Source: an uncultured SAR86 cluster bacterium (lineage in GTDB: Bacteria > Pseudomonadota > Gammaproteobacteria > Magnimaribacterales > D2472). Taken from it: DNA of 33,838 nucleotides. The DNA lies in assembly GCA_902515155.1 (NCBI GenBank), contig CABXTT010000012.1, positions 1 through 33,838 of the forward strand. The letters are read 5' to 3'. The first letter of the stretch is position 1, and every line of letters starts with the position of its first letter. Positions 27,459-33,838 of this stretch are shown piece after piece. A model generated the notes under the pieces. That model did not search any database and was not told the origin of the DNA. It was given only the letters and a program-made list of their open reading frames with translations. Made by a program: the position numbers and the translations under genes.

Positions 27459-28610
27459 TTAAATTTTATTTAAACCTGATGCATGTTTTATAAAAAAAGC
27501 TTTTATAAACCTAGATTTGTTAAATGTGGTTAAGCCCCAATTTCTTAAAATTCTTAAATATAAGTTCTCGTTATTAAAGAAGTTAACAAAAAAGTCCATA
27601 GACTTTAACATTATAAGATTCATACCTTTTCTTCTAATTTCGTATCTTTTTAATAAAGCTTTTTCGTTTATTGAAAACCCTTTATTGTATGCATTGATAA
27701 CTTCTTCACAAAAAATATCTGCATCTGCGAATCCAAGATTAATTCCCTGACCAGCAAGCGGGTGGATAGAATGAGCGGCATCTCCGATTAGAACTAGAGA
27801 GCCATTAATGTATTTATCTAAGTGATGATTTGATAATTTAAAATTCAATATCTTAGACTCTACAGACATATTTAAATTAAGTTTTGATTCAAAATAACTC
27901 AGATAGTTGTCAACGTAATCATTTATATCAGTATCTTTTATTTCTGAATCATTAATAGACCAAACAACAGTATGCTTATTGTTGTTATTTGGCATAGGCA
28001 TAAGAGCAAAAATTCCTTTTTCTGAAAAAACCTGATAGGCATTCTCATTAGTGTTTTCTTGAACACTTACAACAAATGTTAAAGCTGTTTGCTTATACTC
28101 ATTAAAAGAACCGGGAAGGGCTGCTATTTTAGCTACATTAGAGTTTCTGCCATCACAACCAGCTATGATTTTAGTTCTAATAGATATCCCATCTTTTAGA
28201 ATTACTTCTGAATCAATTTCATTATCAAAATTTTGTATTGATTGAACTTCATTACTAAAAATAGTATTTTCTTTTTGTGCTTTCATTAGCATGTTAGCCA
28301 GATCATTAAACATAACAACATAAGAAAGGTTCTTTTCTTCAATGTCTTCAGCAGAGAACTGTATTCTTCCAGTGCCCTCTCCATCTGAAACAGTTATCTT
28401 GCTAATTAGCGCAGTTTCTGGATCAATGCCAACGTTTTGTAACATTGAAAGAGACTGTTGATTTAAAGTTAATGTTCTTATTCCGCCTGGAGGAAGTTCT
28501 GAATCTTCAGATTTTTCCACAATAATTGAATTTATGTTATTTTTTTTTAATCTCAGTGAAATGTAATTACCTATAATTCCTCCACCAGAGATAGTAATTG
28601 GAGTATCCAT
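27459..28610 (-). CDS. ubiH: UbiH/UbiF/VisC/COQ6-family FAD-dependent hydroxylase
   Basis: GGGIIGNYISLRLKK Rossmann motif; GCDGRNSNVAK; LIGDAAHSIHPLAGQGINLGFADADIF; downstream of pepP as in enterobacteria. Confidence 0.92.
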   Translation of the reverse strand: MDTPITISGGGIIGNYISLRLKKNNINSIIVEKSEDSELPPGGIRTLTLNQQSLSMLQNVGIDPETALISKITVSDGEGTGRIQFSAEDIEEKNLSYVVMFNDLANMLMKAQKENTIFSNEVQSIQNFDNEIDSEVILKDGISIRTKIIAGCDGRNSNVAKIAALPGSFNEYKQTALTFVVSVQENTNENAYQVFSEKGIFALMPMPNNNNKHTVVWSINDSEIKDTDINDYVDNYLSYFESKLNLNMSVESKILNFKLSNHHLDKYINGSLVLIGDAAHSIHPLAGQGINLGFADADIFCEEVINAYNKGFSINEKALLKRYEIRRKGMNLIMLKSMDFFVNFFNNENLYLRILRNWGLTTFNKSRFIKAFFIKHASGLNKI

Positions 28611-28614
28611 GAAT

Positions 28615-29910
28615 CTATGCCATTAAAGCTTCTATCTCTGAAGGGTCAGATGGAACTTTAGCTGTTAGATTGATATTGCCTGATTTAGTAACTAAGATAT
28701 CATCCTCTATTCTTATACCGATTCCTTTCCATTTTTCTTCAACATCCATTGAGCTACTTATATATATTCCAGGCTCTATAGTTGTAATCATTCCTGGTTT
28801 AAATTTCATATATTCACCGTCTTCCATATAATCACCAACATCATGAACGTCCAAACCAAGCCAATGGCCAATTTTATGCATATAAAAGTTCTTAAAAGCT
28901 CCTTCGCTGTGAAGTGAATCTAGATCGCCTGAAAGAATACCTAATTCTAAAAGACCCTCTGTAATAACTTTTTCAGAAATCAATTGGGGCTCCATGATGC
29001 TATTTCCAGTTTTTACAGCATCGGAGGCAGCCTTGTTAGCTTTAAGGACTATCTTATAAATTGCTAATTGTTCTTTTGAGAATTTTCCTCCAACAGGGAA
29101 AGTTCTTGTGATGTCAGATGCATACATTTCAAATTCACAACCTGCATCTACTAGCAAAAGATCAGAACTATTTAAATCTTGATTATTTTCTATGTAATGA
29201 AGTACACATGCATTTTCACCACCAGCAATGATTGGATTATAAGCAGGGAAACGGCCTCCTCTTTTTGCAAATTCATATAAAAACAAAGCTTCTACAGATT
29301 GTTCATTATCTTCAGGTGTTATAGCTTTCATAACCTCAATGTATGATTCAGCAGAAATGTTGCAAGCATGTTTCATTATTTCAATTTCATGATCATCTTT
29401 TATTAGTCTCATATTGCCAACTAAGGAAGATCCATCAATGATATCTATTGAATGCATATACCTATCTTTTGAGTTAGCTGCACATGTCCAATCAATTACT
29501 TTTTGATCGAAACCTTCCTTCTTTCCTATTGGATAAAATACTTTTTCAATACCTTGGAGTAATTCAGGTATGAGTTCATCAATCTTATTGTTTTCAAAGG
29601 CCTGATCAAATAAATAATCTTCTACAGCTCCGATAGGTCCTGCTCTGTATCCGTCCCATATCTCTTTTAACTTATCTTTTGGAGGAACAAAAATAATAGA
29701 ATCAATTGTCTTGCCATTGTTAACAAAAACCATCAAAGAGGACGGCTCACAAAAACCAGAAAAATAATAAAAACTACTTTCTTGTCTTAGATTATAAGCA
29801 GCATCAGAGTTTCTGTACTGAAGATCAGCTCCAGGAACAATTAATGCACAATTTATAGGCAAATGATTGATTAAAGACTCTCTTCTATTTTTATATATTT
29901 TCTTATCCAT
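28615..29910 (-). CDS. pepP: Xaa-Pro aminopeptidase
   Basis: YFSGFCEPSSLMVFVNNG; LLVDAGCEFEMYASDITRTFPVGGKFS; HKIGHWLGLDVHDVG; ITTIEPGIYI; GIGIRIEDDILVT. Confidence 0.96.
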   Translation of the reverse strand: MDKKIYKNRRESLINHLPINCALIVPGADLQYRNSDAAYNLRQESSFYYFSGFCEPSSLMVFVNNGKTIDSIIFVPPKDKLKEIWDGYRAGPIGAVEDYLFDQAFENNKIDELIPELLQGIEKVFYPIGKKEGFDQKVIDWTCAANSKDRYMHSIDIIDGSSLVGNMRLIKDDHEIEIMKHACNISAESYIEVMKAITPEDNEQSVEALFLYEFAKRGGRFPAYNPIIAGGENACVLHYIENNQDLNSSDLLLVDAGCEFEMYASDITRTFPVGGKFSKEQLAIYKIVLKANKAASDAVKTGNSIMEPQLISEKVITEGLLELGILSGDLDSLHSEGAFKNFYMHKIGHWLGLDVHDVGDYMEDGEYMKFKPGMITTIEPGIYISSSMDVEEKWKGIGIRIEDDILVTKSGNINLTAKVPSDPSEIEALMA

Positions 29911-29974
29911 AGTTTATTTTACTCTTTTATTAAACAAACTTTCCAATTCATTAATGTGCAATTAAACTAATATA

Positions 29975-30169
29975 ATGACAAAAAAAGAAAATTCATCTTT
30001 AACCGATTTAGAAAAAAGAGTAGATCTTTTAGTAAAGCGCTTTGAAGAGCAAAAAGGAATAATAGATTCGTATATTGTCAGAGAAAGAGACTGGAAGAAA
30101 AATAAAATTATCCAAAATAAAGAAATCACCAAATTAAAAAATAAGATAAGTAAGAAGGCTCAAAAATGA
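29975..30169 (+). CDS. Small coiled-coil protein (TIGR02449-like) upstream of zapA
   Basis: 64 aa, LTDLEKRVDLLVKRFEEQKGIIDSYIVRERDW..KNKIIQNKEITKLKNKIS; ATGA overlap with zapA. Confidence 0.75.
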   Translation: MTKKENSSLTDLEKRVDLLVKRFEEQKGIIDSYIVRERDWKKNKIIQNKEITKLKNKISKKAQK

Positions 30170-30432
30170 GTGACATGGAAACACTTTCTTTAAGAATCTT
30201 TGGAAGAGATCTTACCCTTGCTTGTCCGCCTGAAGAAAAGGATCAGTTAATAGAGGCATCTAAATTACTAAACAATGAGCTTGATTCTATTAACGATAAA
30301 AATAATGCCTTGATTATTGCTGGTTTAAGCTTGGCCAACAAACTTCTGTCTAGTCCATCAACATCTTCGTCAAATTCTAGTGAAGATCTATTAAGTATTA
30401 TAAAAAAAATAGATTCTGTTTTAGAAAAATAA
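30166..30432 (+). CDS. zapA: Cell division protein ZapA
   Basis: ETLSLRIFGRDLTLACPPEEKDQLIEASKLLNNELDSI; ALIIAGLSLANKLL; position before 6S RNA. Confidence 0.9.
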   Translation: MSDMETLSLRIFGRDLTLACPPEEKDQLIEASKLLNNELDSINDKNNALIIAGLSLANKLLSSPSTSSSNSSEDLLSIIKKIDSVLEK

Positions 30433-30434
30433 TC

Positions 30435-30463
30435 TTTAACTTAAAGCTTATATATCCTATACT
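30435..30463 (+). promoter_or_regulatory. Putative promoter of 6S RNA (TTTAAC-N17-TATACT)
   Basis: -10 TATACT at 30458-30463 with TTTAAC 17 nt upstream; TSS predicted about 30470. Confidence 0.45.
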
Positions 30464-30469
30464 TTTAAA

Positions 30470-30640
30470 GCATTCTGGTTCATTCGCTAATGTGTTAATA
30501 AATTTGAACCGATACAATTAAATAGGTGATATTCCTCTATCATTGTTGCGCAGTACCTTCATAGGGAAGCCTGATTTGATATGAAATTCACCACCTGACC
30601 CTTCGGTTCAGGTATGACACATGGCGGTGATTTGGTTTGT
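30470..30640 (+). ncRNA. ssrS: 6S RNA
   Basis: Lies between zapA and fau as in E. coli. Sequence echoes: GAACCGATA (E. coli GAGCCGATA), AGGGAAGCCTGATTTGATATGAAATTCACC (GAGAAGCCUUAAAAC..ACAUUCACC), 3' hairpin ACCTGACC-CTTC-GGTTCAGGT, ACACATGGCGG (ACAGCCUGCGGCGG). Closing-stem pairing 5' CGC..ATGTG with 3' CACAT..GCG. Confidence 0.88.
30593..30613 (+). other. 3' hairpin inside 6S RNA (ACCTGA-CC/CTTC/GG-T-TCAGGT)
   Basis: Self-complementary arms with one bulged T. Confidence 0.8.
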
Positions 30641-30657
30641 CAGCCTCGGCACAATTT

Positions 30658-31224
30658 ATGGTGAAAAATAAACTAAGGAAATCACTCTTTGAGCAGGGGC
30701 AATCTTTATCTGATAGTTTTATTACAGATTCAAATTTAATCATTCAGTCTCAAGCAATAGAGAGTATTGATTTTAAATCTATTATTAATAATCTTTTGTA
30801 TTTTCCTTATCGGTATGAGGTATCAATAGAGCTAATTGAGAAAGAAATAAATAAATATTCCAATAATATCTACATGCCTCGAATTATCTCTAATACAAAT
30901 ATGTTATTTAATCTTTTAGATGGAAGTCCCTTAGTAAAAAATAAATATGGAATAAATGAAATAAATAATAATAAATATCTTGATCCATTATCTTTTGATT
31001 GTATGTTCATCCCTTTCGTTGGAATAGATTCAAACGGTCAAAGGCTTGGATATGGAGGAGGATATTTTGATAGATCACTAGAAGTACTTAATGGCACTAA
31101 AGAAAAACCTCTAATTGTTGGCTTGGGTTACGACTATCAAGTATCTAAAGAAGTTTATGGAGAAAAACATGATCTAAAATATGACCTAGTTATTACCGAA
31201 AGACGTGTACTTTCTTTTGTCTGA
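30658..31224 (+). CDS. fau: 5-formyltetrahydrofolate cyclo-ligase
   Basis: KNKLRKSLFEQ; MFIPFVGIDSNGQRLGYGGGYFDRSL; VGLGYDYQ. ATG 30658 preferred over TTG 30637, which lies within the 6S 3' end. Confidence 0.92.
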   Translation: MVKNKLRKSLFEQGQSLSDSFITDSNLIIQSQAIESIDFKSIINNLLYFPYRYEVSIELIEKEINKYSNNIYMPRIISNTNMLFNLLDGSPLVKNKYGINEINNNKYLDPLSFDCMFIPFVGIDSNGQRLGYGGGYFDRSLEVLNGTKEKPLIVGLGYDYQVSKEVYGEKHDLKYDLVITERRVLSFV

Positions 31225-31251
31225 AATATAGAATGCTCTCTATCCTAAATT

Positions 31252-33540
31252 ATGACCAAATATTTTAAAATAGTTTCTCTTTTCGTAGTGCTTCATCTGC
31301 ATGCAGAGTCGATAATAATAGATGGTGACCTTTCTGAGCCTGAATGGGAAAAAGCCATAGTCATTGATAGGTTTTATGAAGTTTCTCCATATACTCTTAA
31401 GGAAACTGATACATCTGAAAGAACAAAGGCATTAATCCTTTCTAATAAAGACGGTATTTATATCGGTTTTAAAAATTTTCAAGATAAAGGTTCCATGCTA
31501 TCGAGAAAGTCAATGCGTGACGAAATGACTTCAATAAGCGAAAAAAATTCAATTAATATAGATTTTGATGGTGATGGCTCTAAGGCATATATTATTGCTG
31601 TTTCTCTAGCTAATTCCTTATTTGATGCTATTAAAGTTCAATCAGGAGGATTTAAAACTGATTGGGATGGTGACTGGGTAGCAAAAGCAAAAGAATATGA
31701 GAATTATTGGATTTCAGAATTTTACCTCCCATGGGACATGGTCTTAATGAACCAACCAGAAGGGAACAAAAGAAAGATAAGATACTCAGCGCTAAGATAT
31801 ATTGCTAAAGATCAATCCTGGTTAAGTAGTGCAGGAACAATGGCAATGCGTGCAGCTTATTTTGAAGAACTAGATACATTAGAAATCGATAATTACACAA
31901 AATCAAGATTCGATTTTTTTCCATACGTATCTTCTAATATCAACTCAGTAACTAAGATAGAAGATAATAAAGTGGGAGCTGAGTTTTTTTATAATACTGG
32001 TAAAGGTCAACAGGCTAATTTAGCAGTGAATCCAGACTTTGGTCAGGCTGAAAGTGATGATGTTGTTATAAATTTCTCTGCACAAGAAACCTTTTATTCA
32101 GAAAAAAGAGCTTTCTTCACAGAAAACCAATCCTTGTTCAATATAAGCAATTATGAAAGATATTCTGTTATCAATACTAGAAGAATTGGATCGGCTCCGG
32201 GATATAATTGCTCTTCTGAAGAAAATGAATCTAATTGTAATGAATCCAAGAAAAATTATTCAGATATAGATTTTGCATTGCGGCTAACGCAGAAAAAAAA
32301 TGATAACGAAGTAGGATTCTTTGTTGCACAAGAAAAAGATGAAGCTTATTCAATAGGCAGAGATTATTTTGCATTAAGGGCAAGAACTAAAGTAAACGAT
32401 AAAACAATTGGCTATATGATCACTCAAGTCATAGATGATTTTAATAGCGCCACAAGTACTGTAAATGTTTTTGATTATATTCAAGTTAAATCTGATAAAT
32501 TAAAACTCTATACAGATCTTCTTGTATCAGAAAAGGAAAATCAATCTGGGCTTGGATTTAGAACACAGTTTGTTTATCTACCAACTAAGTTCACTAAGAC
32601 ATCTGGCAGTATTCTTTATTTTGAGGATGATTTTAAATTAAATGATTTTGGTTATCTGCAAAGAAATGACTGGGTTCATATAGGTTTTGGTGCCGATGTA
32701 AAGAAAATAGATTTTGATGATTCATCATCTATCAAACAACTTGAAAGTGGTATAGATATAAATTATGACGCTGATACTAATGGGAATTCAAATCCAATAA
32801 GAATTGACCAACGAAATGAAATTACTTTTAAAAATACATCTGCATTTAAATTTGATTTTGGGTTCCGGTCATCAGGTAAAAACACAACGATAACAAGAAA
32901 AGATGAGATCTATTCATTTGTAAAAGTTAAAAATAGAATCAGTGTCACTGCAGACTATGAGGCGATAAATTACAAATTTTGGACTTACGACTGGAGGGTT
33001 AGCTTTGAAGATGGAGATAAATACTCTACATGGAACTCAAATGGTTATAAAAAGAAGTTCTTCAAGATTGCGGGTTCTATTTATCCAAATGATTTCTTAA
33101 AAATAAACACTCAATTTAGAGTAAGAAAAGAAAATGAATGGTTGAATTGGATTGATGGCAACAACTTAGCAACTTATGATCTACAACAAAAAACTATTTC
33201 TATAGATTTAAATTGGTTTAAAGATAACAAACATGAAATTAGAATAAAAAGTCAATTTGTAGCTGTAGAAGCAGATAATCCAAGAAGCCTCATATCAGAC
33301 TTCAATGGTTATTTAAAACAAGGTACTGCTGATGTTAAACCCTTTACTAAAGGAGTTGCCTCGTTCCAGCTAAGATATAAATATGAGATTGCTCCCTTAT
33401 CTAATCTGTATATAGTTTATTCAAGAGGCGGAGACGACTATGATGATGAAATTGATAGAAAAACATCAGCAATCTTTAGAAACCCTTGGGAAAACCCAAT
33501 TGACGAAATATTTTCTATAAAATTTAGGCTCAGATATTAA
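31252..33540 (+). CDS. DUF5916-like outer-membrane protein with N-terminal CBM9-like domain
   Basis: Signal peptide; IIIDGDLSEPEWEKAIVIDRFYEVSP; DGDGSKAYIIAVSLANSLFDAIK; LAVNPDFGQAESDDVVINFSAQETFYSEKRAFFTENQSLF; alternating amphipathic C-terminal strands ending in FRLRY. Confidence 0.85.
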   Translation: MTKYFKIVSLFVVLHLHAESIIIDGDLSEPEWEKAIVIDRFYEVSPYTLKETDTSERTKALILSNKDGIYIGFKNFQDKGSMLSRKSMRDEMTSISEKNSINIDFDGDGSKAYIIAVSLANSLFDAIKVQSGGFKTDWDGDWVAKAKEYENYWISEFYLPWDMVLMNQPEGNKRKIRYSALRYIAKDQSWLSSAGTMAMRAAYFEELDTLEIDNYTKSRFDFFPYVSSNINSVTKIEDNKVGAEFFYNTGKGQQANLAVNPDFGQAESDDVVINFSAQETFYSEKRAFFTENQSLFNISNYERYSVINTRRIGSAPGYNCSSEENESNCNESKKNYSDIDFALRLTQKKNDNEVGFFVAQEKDEAYSIGRDYFALRARTKVNDKTIGYMITQVIDDFNSATSTVNVFDYIQVKSDKLKLYTDLLVSEKENQSGLGFRTQFVYLPTKFTKTSGSILYFEDDFKLNDFGYLQRNDWVHIGFGADVKKIDFDDSSSIKQLESGIDINYDADTNGNSNPIRIDQRNEITFKNTSAFKFDFGFRSSGKNTTITRKDEIYSFVKVKNRISVTADYEAINYKFWTYDWRVSFEDGDKYSTWNSNGYKKKFFKIAGSIYPNDFLKINTQFRVRKENEWLNWIDGNNLATYDLQQKTISIDLNWFKDNKHEIRIKSQFVAVEADNPRSLISDFNGYLKQGTADVKPFTKGVASFQLRYKYEIAPLSNLYIVYSRGGDDYDDEIDRKTSAIFRNPWENPIDEIFSIKFRLRY

Positions 33541-33543
33541 ATT

Positions 33544-33838
33544 TTACTTTAGAAAATCTTTATAAGCTTTATTTGCGGTTTCCTCGATAAAAGAGGTTCC
33601 AGATTTATCTAAATGCTTTATCAATTTGGATTTATCTTTTCCTTTGTCCTCAATACCAATTAAAATTTTGGCAAAAGCAGACCCTAAGTTCCTGTAATGA
33701 AACAAGGAAATATTCCTCTTACTCCCAAAGTTCTCTAGGAAGGATAATAAAGCACCTGGCTTTTCTGGGAACTCTCCTCTAAAAATTCTTTCATTACTGC
33801 CAAGTTGCTCATTGTTCCTTCCTCCAACCATATGTCTT
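33544..33838 (-). CDS. ilvA: Threonine ammonia-lyase (biosynthetic), C-terminal ACT-like domain (5' part outside window)
   Basis: FRGEFPEKPGALLSFLENFGSKRNISLFHYRNLGSAFAKILIGIE. Confidence 0.9.
   Translation of the reverse strand, partial: RHMVGGRNNEQLGSNERIFRGEFPEKPGALLSFLENFGSKRNISLFHYRNLGSAFAKILIGIEDKGKDKSKLIKHLDKSGTSFIEETANKAYKDFLK

Noticed and set aside
27517-27750. 77-aa + strand ORF inside ubiH
   Set aside because: Antisense to UbiH; Lys/Leu/Ile-rich composition expected by chance in AT-rich DNA.
30637-30657. TTG-initiated N-terminal extension MSASAQF of the 5-formyl-THF cyclo-ligase
   Set aside because: Overlaps the predicted 3' end of 6S RNA and adds residues outside the domain; ATG 30658 is a better start.
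1-33838. Mobile elements, prophage, toxin-antitoxin, defence system, BGC, tRNA/rRNA
   Set aside because: No transposase/integrase, terminal repeats, TA-like pairs, restriction/CRISPR genes or tRNA cloverleafs were recognised in coding or intergenic sequence.

Overview
This is a gene-dense, AT-rich chromosomal window of about 33.8 kb. Gene content and order match a streamlined marine gammaproteobacterium; SAR86-like is my inference, not tested. I see no prophage, transposon, CRISPR, tRNA or rRNA. Most genes are housekeeping in recognisable gammaproteobacterial blocks: tyrS/[putA]/M23 peptidase/anmK/erpA; hemG-hemL; dksA-pcnB; nnrD-tsaE-amiC; priA/rpmE; dut/sixA/rpmB; fbpA-ubiH-pepP/TIGR02449-like gene-zapA-6S RNA-fau.

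Main items beyond routine annotation:
(1) An unlabelled 454-aa protein (18981-20345) has an N-terminal multi-TM domain fused to a paraoxonase-like beta-propeller. It keeps the PON His-His dyad and the Ca-ligand motifs, and it directly abuts an alpha/beta hydrolase gene.
(2) There is an unannotated 6S RNA between zapA and the 5-formyl-THF cyclo-ligase gene.
(3) A Fur-box-like site overlaps a sigma70 promoter in front of an orphan Fe(III)-binding protein gene.
(4) Seven or more genes have a -10-like element placed so that the transcript would start at or within a few nt of the start codon (leaderless).
(5) All seven convergent gene junctions are overlapped or within 5 nt, leaving no room for a dedicated terminator.
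(6) DksA carries a histone-H1-like Lys-rich repeat tail encoded by about ten A6-A8 tracts.
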